64,000 nt of DNA. Source: Hymenopus coronatus. Lineage: Eukaryota; Arthropoda; Insecta; Mantodea; Hymenopodidae. Below, piece by piece: positions 11,020-22,904 of the stretch. The position numbers and the translations under genes were made by a program. The number at the start of each line of letters is the position of its first letter. Position 1 is the stretch's first letter. Below the pieces are notes generated by a model. The model saw nothing but the letters and a program-made list of their open reading frames with translations, ran no database searches and was not told the origin of the DNA. The stretch is from positions 115,448,676-115,512,675 of the forward strand of contig CM060897.1 in assembly GCA_030762935.1 (NCBI GenBank), written 5' to 3'.

Positions 11020-11570
11020 CTGTATTTTTAATCATTCAGGTCACCATGGCTTTAACAGTTCATGAGCAAGCTCGGTCTGAGGTTCAAGCCTTGGTCAAGA
11101 CTGGAAAATCAGAAGGTGACATTGCCAAGTTGCTGAAAACGTCACCAACAACAGTTGGTCACTGTGATTGGTGAATTTTATTATATGCATATTCTTCCTG
11201 AATATTATATAATTCTAAAAGATAATACTAAACTTTTAAAGCAGCATATTGCGTTCCTCATACAAGATGGAGCCTGGATCCACACAGCTAAGCATATACT
11301 GGACACAATAATGAATTCAGGCGTTCGTGTTTGGACAGACTGGCCTGGAAATTCTCCCGGTTTAAATCCCAAAGAGCACTTATGGAATATACTTCAAGAA
11401 ATTGCAATGAAATAGTTAGTGTTTTGGAATAGGGGCAGTTCATTACTCAAGAAGATATTTTCAGAGTCGCAAATAGTTTTGATAGGTATTTTCCTGAGAA
11501 AAAAGGATATAAAACAACTTACTGAATAACATTAATATAATAAAAAGTGGCGTATTATTGTTATATTTAC
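11020..11570 (+). pseudogene. Tc1-like transposase remnant, internally deleted
   Basis: The frame opening at 11046 gives MALTVHEQARSEVQALVKTG and a helix-turn-helix-like continuation ending TTV near 11157, the N-terminal DNA-binding region of Tc1-type transposases. It then jumps to the C-terminal catalytic part at about 11240-11415, which contains QDGAWIHTAK (second catalytic Asp of the DDE set) and WPGNSPGLNPKEHLW (catalytic Glu kept, the usual Asp of SPDLNP changed to Gly). After a stop and frameshift, the family's C-terminus continues (ITQEDIFRVANSFDR) to about 11525. The first catalytic Asp region is missing, so the protein is inactive. Terminal inverted repeats were not identified. The call rests on these motifs. 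Confidence 0.85.
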
Positions 11571-11867
11571 CATCCATTTTTGTAAAAAGATTAACAGTTT
11601 TCAGTTTAACAGAAACGTTTGTTACACCTGCATATATAATATCATTCATTGGCTATGAAAATATATTAAACATTTGTTTCGTTCTGTAGTCGGCATACTC
11701 TCCCCAAATTTAGAATTGACACCCCCTAGGACTTACAAGCGGGTGCCCAAAGGCCAGAAGTCTGTTGGGAAGCCAATGGCACAAAACAGCAGATTGGAGA
11801 ACCTAGAACGAGTGATCGGCCCGTAGTCAGACAAGAGCGTGAGGAAGTGGATGATATGAAATGTAAG

Positions 11868-12045
11868 CTCAATAGGTGATAGGAAAGGTAATAATGGAGT
11901 AATGGATGGCGGGGGAAACCGAAAGATCGGCAGTAACCCGCCCAGACACCAACCTATCGTCCACCACAAATGCTACATGCGGCGCTTATGGGCCGCCTAG
12001 GTGGGAGGCGAGCGGTCTAACTACTTGGCCACGGCGCTGCCTATA
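11868..12045 (-). mobile_element. SINE-D copy (tRNA-derived)
   Basis: The plus strand has 'gggggaaaccg', 'tcgtccaccacaaatgctacatgcggc' in part, and the reverse complement of a tRNA-like head (gggaggcgagcggtctaact, then 'ggccacggcgctgcc'). The transcribed strand is minus. Confidence 0.65.
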
Positions 12046-12084
12046 TGAAACATGCGGTACCTTAATAAAAATTATTAGCCAGTT

Positions 12085-12375
12085 TTGAGAAAGTCAATAT
12101 TTTTTAACAATTTTCCATATAAAGCATAGTTTGAGGAGGGATTTCCTTCTTGTCGCCCCCTTGGGAGATACAGCACTTAAATATCAAATTTGGCATTTAA
12201 CTGATTTTTCTTTTTCAGTTAAGCTTCACAGACACCACACATATAGACCTTTTTCTAATAATGTGTTTTAATCAAGAAACCTCAACACAAGTATTTTCAA
12301 TAAAATCTCGGTATCGAATTTTTAAGTCAAATACAATACTTTCCCTGCTTTCAATACGAAGTAGAAAAATAGTGG
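12085..12375 (+). mobile_element. HINE-1 3' half, decayed
   Basis: Carries 'gagaaagtcaatatttttt', the core 'tatcaaatttggcattta' and 'aataaaatctcggtatcgaa'. The hairpin is decayed. Confidence 0.55.
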
Positions 12376-12780
12376 CATCATTAAAAAAAAAAACCACAAG
12401 CTTGGAAAATGTGACCTCTAAGCAACATTTGCTAATTTCGTGCCCATTATTTTGTTACCAGATGGCTCTGTGGTGACAGGCTTTACTTCCGTCACGGAAC
12501 CGTGGGAGCTGTAAAGGATAACAAATTAGCTGGCCAAGATGAAAATCAGAATAAAGGATAGGATTTATATTAATGGATGTTTAAATATACGGTCTCTGCA
12601 TTATGGTACGTTGCCCTCAGTAAAACACTTTTGTTCAAAATACCTCCAGCCCTAATTTTATGGGAGTAAAACTGTTTCGTTATTGTGCCAAGTAAAATTA
12701 ACCCTAAGAGAGGGTATTATATAACGGTAATGTAACAAAGTTTAAGTGGACTTACATAGGCCTAACACCTGAAAATAAAT
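12376..12780. other. Unclassified stretch
   Basis: No gene or recognised repeat. The short open frame in it is not supported. Confidence 0.2.
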
Positions 12781-13395
12781 ATCATGTGTACCATTCACAT
12801 GACTTTCTCTATATATCTGCAACAAATTATTGTTAAAAAGCTTATTATTCTATTACGTATTATTTATATAATTGTAAGTACAATGGAATTAAGGGAGTAG
12901 TATAGGTTAAAGCGATAGTGAAAACTTTTAAAACTGGTTGCTATGTGACTGAAGTTCCTTTGTTTGAATGGCCAGGAGTTGACACATTCCCGTATGAGAA
13001 AAGAATAAGTATTTTATAACTGAAGTCAATAACAAGGAATATCTCAAAAACGGTCAAATTCAAAAAAATATAATAAATGTTGTCTTAACGAGCTTTAAAT
13101 TTTGGGTTAAGTAAGTTTTTGTATTTCGCTTGCAGTTTACAGGCTATGCAAAATTCATCCAGAATAAAGATCTCTTCGAAGACTATTCCCAGAAAATATT
13201 TGTCAGCTAAATATCATTAATATACGCTATTTTGATCAAAATCGTTAGTTTTTTTCTAAAAATGATCTTTCTTGTTTTGATTAGGGGGTCCCAAAACATG
13301 ACTTTCGGGTGAAATCTCTATATTAAATGTTTAGGTGCAACACAATACCTTCTCTACACACTATATACATAGTACGTGTACAGAAAGTAAAAATA
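12781..13395 (+). mobile_element. HINE-1 copy with internal deletion
   Basis: It has a 5' terminus (tgtgtaccattcacatgact), 'cagaaaatatttgtcagcta' and a 3' hairpin (13348-13390). The microsatellite core is deleted. Confidence 0.7.
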
Positions 13396-13439
13396 GCATG
13401 AATAGTTGGCGCTAACATGTTGTAACACCCGGATACTTA

Positions 13440-13645
13440 ATACTTACGAAGGTTAGTCACCATTAAGGTAGTTCTCTGAAAGGAGACATGCTGGTTGGTT
13501 GACCGGGTAAAAAACATATAACCAATTGAATGATGGAATGGTACACCGGCATATTGTCACAGTAGCTCAATGGTTAGAACAACCGCATGGAGAGCGGTGA
13601 AACTGAGTTTAAATCCCGGCTGTGGCATTGCATTTTTCAACTGAT
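13440..13645 (+). mobile_element. SINE-E copy (tRNA-derived)
   Basis: The tRNA-like A box is within AGTAGCTCAATGGTTAGAAC (13561-13580) and the B box is GTTTAAATCCC near 13608. The family tail 'ggctgtggcattgcatttt' follows. Sequence before the head resembles the non-tRNA part of a neighbouring SINE-E. Confidence 0.6.
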
Positions 13646-13654
13646 ATTGATAAT

Positions 13655-13945
13655 AAAAATCTGATGTGGTACACTCACTAGAGTTTCTCTAGCTGCTCTA
13701 TAAGCTTCTTGCAAAGATTATTCTTTTTTCTACACAATGCTATTCGAAATAAACATTAGCAGAATATTCTTATTACGTAGTTCCTTATAAGTAGAAGGGA
13801 ATGCACTAGGCTAAACCGATAGTCAAATGTTTTAAAAACTTCGTTATGCGATTGTCATGCCACATTGCTTCTTTGCTTGACCAGAAGTAGAACTTCAACT
13901 TTGCTATCGTTTATGAAAATAAAATGACGATTCCTTCTAGCATTG
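13655..13945 (+). mobile_element. HINE-1 5' end fragment
   Basis: 'atctgatgtggtacactca' through 'ttgcttctttgcttgaccag'. It is truncated before the core. Confidence 0.6.
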
Positions 13946-14390
13946 TAACATAATGCGTATTACGTGAAAATCACATACTTCTGGAATACAGTGGATGTAT
14001 AATTCAAGTAACAATAGATATGTGAAACAATTTAAGAAAGCTACATAATACTATGCAAAAACTACGTTGACTAAATATAAGCATTTTGTGTATAGGATCA
14101 GTAAAATTTTCCTAAAAATTAATCTTAACATTATGAGAAAGAAATTTTTAGGAAGAAATATTATATATAAAATGATTTACAAATATCAGAGAAACAATTT
14201 TGGTGGAAACATTCAAATTTCAGAATATCCACTATACATTTATGCGATATATTTATATTATGAACATTAATGTCTTTAAAGTATTAATTTTATAATGAAT
14301 TTTCCTGACGTATTAGATAAATAGCAAAATTGTTTTCAGTTATAGCTGCCTATGCGTTCTCTTAAGGCATAGTTAGACTGTGGGAAAATG
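13946..14390. other. Unclassified AT-rich stretch
   Basis: Nothing recognised. The lysine/isoleucine-rich short open frame at 14067-14270 reflects AT content. Confidence 0.25.
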
Positions 14391-14394
14391 TGCA

Positions 14395-14580
14395 TTGAAA
14401 CGAGGTTAAACTGACTGTGTTTGCGGTCAAGTAGTCGGTTTTCTGCCCTCTCATCCGAAAATCCCGAGTTCGATTTCCAGTTGCGGCGAAAATTTTTCTT
14501 TAACAAAAGCATCCCCTATCCTCCACAGAGTCAGGAAGTGTATATGTGAGAGTGAATGTGTGTGTTTCATAATATATGAA
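14395..14580 (+). mobile_element. SINE-F copy 1 (tRNA-derived)
   Basis: A leucine/serine-type tRNA-like head has the A box around 'ggtcaagtagtcgg' and the B box 'gagttcgatttcc'. The family body follows: 'cccctatcctccacagagtc' and 'gtgagagtgaatgtg'. The same order is found at 24372-24540. Confidence 0.65.
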
Positions 14581-14683
14581 AAAACTGACATTAAAAAACC
14601 CTACACTTCAGCGAGAAAACTGCAACAGCTCTTTTTAGAGCAAAGCCTCGGTTTGATAATAGAAGATATTAAAAAGATAAAAA

Positions 14684-15440
14684 AAATCTGATGTGTTCCA
14701 TTCCCATGACACTCTAAATCTCTGTAAGAAATTATTGTTAAAAAGCTTATTATTCTATTTACTTCGAGCTAATCGAGATACCAATGAGCGATAGTAAAAT
14801 GTTTTAAAACTGGTTGTTATCTGATTGAATTTCGTTTCTTTTCATGGCCTGCAGATGCAAGTTCCCATATGAAAAATGTTAAAGTGTTTTAAAACTGACA
14901 CACAAAAAAAAAAAAAACCGAATATCTCGGAATTTATGGACTCCGTGAAAAAATTATATGACAGAAAATAGTTTGTTTTAATGAAATGTACATTTTTGTG
15001 TAGTAAGTTATTGTACTGGTGAGTTATGCAAAAACCATCCAATTGAAGAGGTCTTCAGGAGTTTTTTTTTCTTCAGAAAATTAAAGATATACATTTTAAT
15101 TGTCATGTAATATATAAGGTATTTTAACCATTGCCGAAAATTAAGGGTAGTTTGTTTTGGTGGTAGTTTCCTCAAAATCTCCGTGTACCATTCTTGGAAG
15201 ATGTTAACCCTAAATACCAAGTTTTGTATTTAACGGATTTTCGTTTTTGAGTTATAGTGTTAAGACGCATGGCCACACAAACACAAACATACACACGGAC
15301 CTTTTTATAAAAACCTTTTTTATACTCGTACATTGGATCCTATAGGTGTATTTCCGGTAAAATATCGGTATTGCATTTTTGGGTGGACTGCAATACTTTC
15401 TCTACCTAGGTATATGTACTAAATAGTGAAAGTAAAAAGT
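14684..15440 (+). mobile_element. HINE-1 copy
   Basis: The 5' terminus is 'aaaatctgatgtgttccattc' and a decayed 3' hairpin lies near 15405-15437. The core 'taccaagttttgtattta' is at about 15216. Confidence 0.75.
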
Positions 15441-15460
15441 GTGTTGTTAATTGTGCGGTC

Positions 15461-15463
<3 letters not shown>

Positions 15464-15501
<38 letters not shown>
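15464..15501. repeat. (TTA)n microsatellite
   Basis: Uninterrupted run of about 12 TTA/ATT units. Confidence 0.9.
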
Positions 15502-15502
<1 letters not shown>

Positions 15503-15687
15503 ATTGTTGTTATTATCTTCATCATGATTATTAGCATTATAATCATTATTTAGTGGTACTAATGCCGATGGTCGCGGCGGCGGCAAAAGGGCATATACTC
15601 CCTCTACTCTGTATTTAAAGCAGAGAAAATATTATATTCCGCGCCAAAATTTTGTATCAAGATTGCACCGAAATACATGTTTTATAC

Positions 15688-16475
15688 ATCAAATAAAATC
15701 TGATGTGTTCCATTAACATAACTTTCTCTAACTGTTATGCAAACCAACTATTCTTTTATCTGCATAATGCTTATCAAAATAAACATTAGATCATTATCAG
15801 AAATGGTCCTATTACTTAGCTTCATATAAGTAGAAGAGCAATAAACTAAAGTGGCTATCAAATCTTTTAAAAGTTGTTCCCATGATCTGCCATTGAAATG
15901 CGGTTCTCTTTTCAACGCCAAGATTAAAGCAAACGAGATATGAAACAACATAACTACCCTTTAGAGAACAGTTTTAGTAGTCTAAAATTGAAAGCAATAG
16001 CATGGAATATCTCTGGATAGGTTAACTCTACATAAAAGTATATGATATATATTGTGTGTTTTAACGCGCTCTACATTTTGAATGGTAAGTTTCTGCCTAT
16101 CTGTTATGGTTTACATTTATACATAAGAAATCCATAAAGAAGAGAGGTCTTGAGACTTTTCCAAGGAAATTCAACATTATTCGTAATAGGAATCTTAACG
16201 ATATGTAATTTTATTCAATATATTTAGAGCAATGTTTGAGAAAATCAAAATTTTTGAAAAATGTTACATGTACCAAGTTTGGTATTTAACCGAATTTAGA
16301 TTTTTTGATAAATTCTGTCTACTACTGATATACACATATATACAGAGGCACCTTTTTTAAACGTTTTCTATTCAGGGGGCCTCAAAACATCTATTTCCGG
16401 TGAAATCTCTGAATTGAATGTTTTAGTAGAATACAACAACTTCTGTGTTATGTGGATTGTATTGAGAATAGCGCT
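15688..16475 (+). mobile_element. HINE-1 copy with core deletion
   Basis: The 5' terminus 'aatctgatgtgttccatta' is intact. The core 'taccaagtttggtattta' is near 16271, and the 3' hairpin is decayed (ttatgtggattgtattgaga). Confidence 0.7.
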
Positions 16476-16805
16476 TATTTTGTGTACTTATTTGAAATAA
16501 ATATTAGTTTTTTGTGGTGATGTATAGCTATACTGTGTATTTGTCTGGGCTGAGCATATGGAAAGAGCCGTAAAGACTTTTCCTATATGTTTAAATCAAA
16601 TTTTTGTTTTTCAAACCACTGATTTATTTTTTTAATTAAAATTTGAGTGAAGCACGTTGCTTCGAGTAAACCAATATGCTCTTTGGATATTAATACATAA
16701 AGCCACCGAATACTATTGCACACGCAACAAAGAAGATTTCTCGGAGTTTGATTCCACAATGTACTTTGTAGCGTAACACATAGTGACTTGGGCTCAAAAG
16801 TTTGA

Positions 16806-16838
<33 letters not shown>

Positions 16839-17775
16839 TATAGTTATCTACATATTTAACAGTGATAAAAATAAACTCATAAATTACATTATGATTACAA
16901 TTGTTAGCATTTAACAGTTCGTAACATTTCATAATTAATAAAACGACTATAATAAATTAAAACATACTTGTATATATTGAAAAATTAATGTACAGTTCTC
17001 TTGTATTCAGAATATTTACCATTTATAACTTATTAATTTATTCTTGGAATTTATGATTTGTGTTTCGCGCCTTCTTGTTTATGTACGGAGTTTACTTTCT
17101 TTGCGCGTCTTTTTCATTTAATTTGGGTAAAATTGTATTTTTAAAAAAACATTACAGCTTCTATGAGGCTTCGTGCCTTAAATTTTGCCTCAAAAATCTT
17201 GTTTTGTGATATGAAGCACTAACGAAATATACTTCTTATTGGTCTTATTTTCATATACTACACTTTTTCATATTTTAAGTCCATATTTCTGATTATATAA
17301 TGGGTAAGACATTTTTAAGCATGACAGCAATGTTAGAAATCTGCTAGTGATGAATCTGTAATAAAATTTTAGTTGGCTTAACACGAATTTCATAGAACAA
17401 TAAACGTTAAATTTGTTTAAAGAAGAGTGAGAACAGAATATATTGCAATTGCAAGACTTACACTTTTACAGAAAACATCAAGTGTTTTTATAGACGTTTA
17501 TATACTGGATGTAAGGTTGTTTTAGCACCTCTTTCTCGGATGATTTACCTCATTTGCTGAATCACTAAGCTTATACCAGGGCCATCCAGAACTTGACAAA
17601 CGATTTGGCATAACTAAATAATAATGAAAGATATGAACATAAAACTTTATTTACATTTTACAGAATCTTACTCTATTTGTTAACGCAATCTTCATTCTGT
17701 CAAAATATTTGTTACTACATGATACTAGTTTTTCAAAAGCAATGTTATATTTTTCTACCACCAAAGAATTTATTC
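16476..17775. other. Unclassified AT-rich stretch with a (TA)n run
   Basis: A (TA)n tract is at 16817-16840. The remainder is AT-rich without recognised genes. The A/T-rich 'ttaatttatt' style sequence resembles a LINE 3' UTR, but I cannot prove it. Confidence 0.25.
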
Positions 17776-17970
17776 CGTTTTCTGAATGCACAATTAGTTC
17801 GGCCAATCGAATGTTATAGGCAAATAACGCAAGTGTATAGTGAAAATGCAATGAACGAGTCTTCAATGAAGAAATGGCGATTAATTTATGAGAAATCAAG
17901 AAAGAACCACTGTGCCTGACAAAGACCAGAGGGGTAGTTCATCAATGGTTATGACTCACATCTTTAACGG
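17776..17970 (+). pseudogene. mariner-family transposase N-terminal fragment
   Basis: The frame carries RPIECYRQITQVYSENAMNE, then SSMKKW and a decayed E/R/G-rich linker, the typical helix-turn-helix start of one mariner subgroup (pattern: I-x-R-Q-I-x-x-V-Y-G-E-N-x-M-N-E-S-x-V-R-K-W). A frameshift near 17905 leads to a decayed DxDQRGSSS linker. The catalytic domain is not visible downstream. Non-functional. Confidence 0.6.
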
Positions 17971-18730
17971 TGGAAGAAAATAACACAGGCATTGAAGCAC
18001 CGGTACCACGTGACAATAAATACCTTGATAGTAATAGCGACTACGATGAGAAATAGAGTAAGGTACTGTAACTTTGTTAATAAAGTTTTGTGTTCATATG
18101 TTTCGTTATTATTTAGTTATGTCAAAACATTCAGAACTTTCTGGATTGCCCTCGTAGTTAGGTCTTGTAGGTACTTAGACTTGATTACGTTGAACTTTTT
18201 TATTATATTTGTGTGCTGCCTAAGCAAATGCATATTACATGAATAGTGATGCTGTATGGTCTATAAAGTTATAACGTTTCAAAAGAGGAAACGGTTTCTA
18301 TGAATGCGATGGAGGAAACCAAAGGATGCATTCACTCTCTGCTCCAAAAACTCTCTAGAAGAAGGTGCGCCTGTTGATAGGCTTAACGCAGAGTTGCGAT
18401 GCTGAAGTAGTTGCCGCATCATTAAGGAAACCGTTATGCTTCACGCAATTTCTTTTCAGGAGAAACATTGATTATGCTGTATCGCTTGAAGTGTTCATAA
18501 CCTCTTCTCTTTCCGGAGAAAAAGTAATTTGTTTTAATTGAAAATGTTCAGTGTATCATAACTCATCTATGGCTTTGAACAACAAGGCTTTTAGACATTA
18601 TTAGAATGTGTTTAAATTCATATTTTACGAGGGGGAAGAATGATATGGATTCCCTAATGCTGCCTTCACTGTGTGCTGTACTGGATACGGTAAGTCACTG
18701 AAAATTTGTAGAATAGAAATGCAGTACCAA
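17971..18730. other. Unclassified stretch
   Basis: No supported gene. It may contain remains of the same mariner copy. Confidence 0.2.
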
Positions 18731-18732
18731 AA

Positions 18733-18900
18733 TAAGCAATGTGAGAATCGGAATAAGGGGTTACAGTAGGCTTGGAGAGGAAGAGCCAGACTGAAAAGTT
18801 CAGTGCCATAACCACAAATCTCCTGGTTTCCGTCCGGTGGCTATGACCCCTGAGCCAGCATGGCAACATGATGGTTCTGCAGTAAATTCCCAAATTGACT
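18733..18900 (-). mobile_element. SINE-E copy (reverse)
   Basis: 'gagccagactgaaaagttca' and 'ctcctggtttccgtccggtgg' match the minus-strand SINE-E near 22200-22300. The tRNA-like head is decayed. Confidence 0.55.
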
Positions 18901-18944
18901 CCCGTTGGTTTACTTTTTTTACTTTACTATGTGTTTTTTGTGGT

Positions 18945-19168
18945 TTTTTGTAATGTTTAACATCCACTTTTGCCACATATGCAACACAGGCGACAGCATT
19001 GATGATATATGAAGATGCAGCATCGGTGTGAAAAATTAGAGAACCTGGAGAAAACCCGCTCAAGTGCCTTTTTGTCCACCTCAAATCTTATATGCGGTCG
19101 CTTGGGATTGAACCCAGGCTGTAGGTGAGAGGCGAGTGGTCCAACCACTCGGCCACGGTGCGACCCAT
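18945..19168 (-). mobile_element. SINE-D copy with complete tRNA-like head
   Basis: On the minus strand the head reads ggtcgcaccgtggccgagtg, then gttggaccactcgcctctca (A box within 'gtggccgagtggtt'). The B box is GGTTCAATCCC (near 19107). The body 'gcgaccgcatataagatttg' and 'ggtggacaaaaagg' follows. Confidence 0.75.
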
Positions 19169-19267
19169 TACAGAGGTTGTAAACTCACCATTGAGGTATG
19201 ACATCTCAAAATAATTTGTGATCTCCTTGTAGTTGGCCGAATTAGAGAATTTAGTGCTCTACCGGTA

Positions 19268-19425
19268 TGTTTCCATGGTAGCTCAGTGTTTAGAGCAACT
19301 GGAGGAAGACCGGAAGATCCAGGGTTCATATCCAGCTATGGCATTGCATTTTCCAGAATGATCCTAACTCTGCAGCTCTTATCCTGCACAGGACTGTGGA
19401 AGACGCAATTAAATCGCAGTTTATG
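19268..19425 (+). mobile_element. SINE-E copy (tRNA-derived)
   Basis: Head 'catggtagctcagtgtttag' (A box) with B box 'gggttcatatcc' near 19321, and tail 'agctatggcattgcattttc'. Confidence 0.65.
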
Positions 19426-19634
19426 TGCCTTTTGAGATGCAATGAAAGTGTAAAATGTTTTTGCATTCCCTTTTATTTATTGTTGCAGCTGCAGTAGTTG
19501 TTATCTACTGGTAATTATGCTGCAAATGGTTATTATATAAGTGGTAAAAATGATGTTTTACACTGTGAGTAGGAGGCTTGAGAATCGAATAATATACAAA
19601 AATTTTAACAAGTGTGCTATATACTATATTTAGT

Positions 19635-20025
19635 CAGATTTCAATATTTATAGACATATAATTATAATTAGATTGTTTCACACATTTCACGGAGTTCATG
19701 CTTAACGCTCTACAATACACAGTTGTTGAATTGCTTAGCATCAGTTCTATACAACGTAGGCAGTGCAGCTCTCTAACTCTGCTGCTTGCATAATTTCGTC
19801 TGGCTCAGCATTTCTTGTTTATGACATTCAAATTGTTCACCATTTTATGGCTCGTTAGGGGCCATAGGGTCATAGCCTACTTGATGAGACCGTGGACGTA
19901 TAAACCTAAGTTAACTACATTGGAGTGCTATAATGTTATAACATTGAGCGATAGAATTTCTACTTTTGACACTACTGACATCTAGAAAAATACCTTTAGG
20001 ATCAACTGTCCAATAATTTGACCAT
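19635..20025 (+). repeat. Unclassified dispersed repeat R1, copy 1
   Basis: It shares ordered blocks with the reverse complement of 29735-30160: 'tttcacggagttcatgctta', 'ttgcttagcatcagt', 'gctgcttgcata', 'tctggctcagca', 'tttatgacatt', 'cattttatgg', 'ctacattggagtg'. No coding motif was recognised on either strand. Confidence 0.65.
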
Positions 20026-20530
20026 TCTGTTAATCGTAGTAAAACATCAACATCACTGTCATTGTGTCGGGTATGATGTCTACTGACTGGCGCAGTAATA
20101 CCGAGCGATTTTCTTGTTCGGAACAAATATTTGACATCTTCTGGTAATATTTTTAGGAATCACATATCACAAGAAACAGTTATGGTAAATTTAATAAACC
20201 CTTTTTGGATTTGCCATTGAATTAACTGTAGCCTCTGTGAAAAGGTAAATGCTGAGCAAAGTATGTTATTTGATATATGTTCAGATAATATAAGATATCC
20301 ATATGTGAGTTTTGGGTAAATGAAGAGAGTAATTAGGTCATTTAACATCAACACTAAGTACTACTTATTTATATTTACTATGCAGGTTAAACCAGCCATG
20401 TCCAAATTAAAGGAACTGAGGGAATGACACAGTGATTCATTCCACTCCGTGTGAAGCATAGGGACATGCCGCTATACAACGTAATTGAATGTTTGTGAAC
20501 AGAAGGCCTAAAATATCTGAATCTAGTGTT
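20026..20530. other. Unclassified stretch
   Basis: No gene or repeat identified. Confidence 0.2.
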
Positions 20531-20531
20531 G

Positions 20532-21775
20532 CATTTTTACTTTCTCTACACGTACTATATACATAGTGCAAAGAGAAGATATTCTATTGTGCCCAAAAAT
20601 TGGATACCGAGATTACACCGGAAATACGCGTTAAATGTCTCTTGAGTCCAAAAAATGCAAGTTCCGTGTGTTTGTGCGTGTGTATGTGGACAGCATAGCC
20701 CAAAAACTAAAAGAAAGTTAAATACCAAACATGGTACATAAGTTTGGTTACCTTACAAGGATGCCACAAGAAGATTTTCAAGAAAATTCTCCCACCTAAA
20801 CTACCCTTTACATGAGAAATTTTTAAAAATTTTGTTTTTCTCAAAATTACTCCAACGATTTTGATTAAAATAGTAATATAATAGCTCCATGGCACGACAG
20901 TTCATAAGGAACCTTGACCTACCGCCCGGCTACTGCGTCCCCCATCTTGGTCCAGACTTCATGGATGGGGTGCAGTATTGAAGGGTGAATGTGTTCAGCA
21001 CTTCGAATTCCCCCGGCCGGTAAACGCGCTCCTCATGACCTGGAGCTGCTCCTTTTCCATCAAGTAGCTTCTCAATTGCTCCCCAAGGGCCTCAGAAGGC
21101 AAAGTCACTCCAGTCCAGCTCTCCCAGCTGTGGAAAAATCCCCACGGTACCGGGAATTGAACCCAGGTCTCCCGCTTGGCAGGCAGACGCGCTACCATCG
21201 CGCTAAGGAGACGACCTTTTGATTAAAACACTGTATATTAAAGCCATTTTCATCACAAATAAAATGTATATCTTAAATTTTGTGGGACTAGCTTCTGAAG
21301 AACTGTTCATCCTGGATGAAATTTGCTGAAGTTTGCAGAACTGGTAAACCGCATGAATAGATAATTACTTACTATTTAAAACTGTAGATTACGTTAAAAA
21401 ATGTCATACTCATTTTCTTGTAGAGTCCATTGTTTTCGAGATATTCCTTGTTATTAATTACAATTTAAACTATGCATCTTCTTAAATTGGGTCACTTTTC
21501 ATTTATTCTCTCGTTCGTTTTTCGGAATTGCAAAGCGAACCGAAGTTGGTTTGTTGACATATCGATTGGAATTTAAAAGATATTACTATCACTTTAGTCT
21601 GGTATATTCCCTTATTTCCCATTTGCTTCTAAGGAACTAAGTAGTAAGACCAATTATGTTAATATTTATTTCGTTTAGCATGATACAGATAGAAGAATAA
21701 TCTTTTGTAACAATAGTTTGTTTGCAGAATAGGTAGAGAAACTCATGTGAGTGCAACACATTAGACTTTTTACCT
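20532..21775 (-). mobile_element. HINE-1 copy split by a SINE-C
   Basis: It starts with a good hairpin (20536-20577, tactttctctacacgtacta). It is interrupted at 20871-21216 and ends at the 5' terminus near 21733-21768 (gtagagaaactcatgtgagt). The target TTTTGATTAAAA is duplicated around the SINE. Confidence 0.85.
20871..21216 (-). mobile_element. SINE-C copy 1 (tRNA-derived) with target site duplication
   Basis: On the minus strand it starts with a tRNA-like head (A box within 'agcgcgatggtagcgcgtct') and has a B box GGTTCAATTCC. The GC-rich body shares 'ctgcaccccatcca', 'taccgcccggc' complement and 'ctgtcgtgccatgga' with 39835-40166. The 12-bp duplication TTTTGATTAAAA is at 20859-20870 and 21217-21228. 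Much higher GC than its surroundings. Confidence 0.85.
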
Positions 21776-22190
21776 CGGTGGCATGGGTACATCAATATGG
21801 ACTGCTACAATGGATGATGTTGCAGCTTTGGAATATCGACAGAATGATCGTAACGTGATTTTACTGCTATACTAGTTTTTAATATAATTCAATTTAGAGT
21901 TGCTATGCTCGAAAATATCTGGAGCAAAACCTTGTAATTAAATTTGATGTAAATAATCGCAATTAGCAAAATTAATTCTTAGAGAATTATTTAAACAACT
22001 CCCAAACTCTTTTTTGATATTTTATTTTCGTAAAATATTTGTAGAGCAAATAATTCCGTTTACAGTTCGTGTGCAGGCTCTAAAAATTATATAAAATGAC
22101 AAATCTCGCATACTGGTTAGTTTTGCTTAAAAATATAATATATATGTGTGTGCGTGTAATGTATTGGATTAATTGTTTTTTCACACAAGC
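21776..22190. other. Unclassified AT-rich stretch
   Basis: Nothing recognised. Confidence 0.2.
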
Positions 22191-22192
22191 CG

Positions 22193-22412
22193 TGTGTAGG
22201 AGAGGATTTGGATAGACAGAGCCAGACTGAAAAATTCAATGCCGTGACCGAAATTGGAACCAAGGATCTCCCGATATCTAACCGGTTGCTCTTCCACTGA
22301 GCTACAATGGCAAGATGCCATTATAGGATTGAATTTCTCAACTGACTCGAATGTTTCCCGGTAAGCCACAAGGTGTTCTTAAAACTATTTTGAGATGGCA
22401 AACCTAATGACG
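22193..22412 (-). mobile_element. SINE-E copy (reverse)
   Basis: The minus strand has a head like 'cattgtagctcagtggaaga' (A box), 'ccggttagatatcgggagat', a degenerate B box and the tail 'attcaatcctataatggca'. The flank 'ttttgagatggcaaacc' is shared with other SINE-E copies. Confidence 0.65.
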
Positions 22413-22494
22413 ACTTACAATGTTGATGACTGGTCTTGCGAAGAAATCTGTGTTATTTGATTTCTGTGGGCGAAACATGTAACCGCAGTTGACA

Positions 22495-22860
22495 TTAACC
22501 GACAACTGGTTAATGTCACGACTTCTCTCCGAGGGTGTGTCATCTTCCTTCACGACAACGCGCGATCCCATGCAGCCCAGAAGACCGCCACGCTATTGAA
22601 GCAGTTTCGCTGACATATCATCGACCACCCTCTCTACAGCACAGATCTTGCTTCAAGTGACTCACCTCTTTTCCTCACTTGAAGGAACACCTAGAAGGCC
22701 GACGATTCGCTTTAGATGAGGAGGTGCAACACTTCAGACAACATTGCTGATCATGCAAGGAAACAGGATTTTTACTACAGTGGATATTCAAACTCATTCC
22801 AGGAAGCGACAAGTGCCTGAACCGATATGGATATTATATGAAAAAATAACCTTATATATG
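22495..22860 (+). pseudogene. mariner-family transposase C-terminal fragment
   Basis: Translation gives VIFLHDNARSHAAQKTATLL (second catalytic Asp block; family consensus LHDNARPH). It continues through a region like DHPLYSTDLASSDSPLF (family: DHPPYSPDLAPSDFHLF, with the third catalytic Asp). It then goes through several stops and frameshifts to a tail resembling the family's Y-S-x-G-I-x-x-L end. The N-terminus is absent. It is a different subfamily from the 36 kb and 52 kb copies, judging by the LHDNAR motif. Dead copy. Confidence 0.8.
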
Positions 22861-22904
22861 TACTGTTAAATGGCAGTATTGGTTGCACGAAATAAAATAT
22901 ACTC

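Noticed and set aside
20989..21222. 77-aa frame in a GC-rich patch
   Set aside because: Lies entirely inside SINE-C. Both strands are open only because of base composition.
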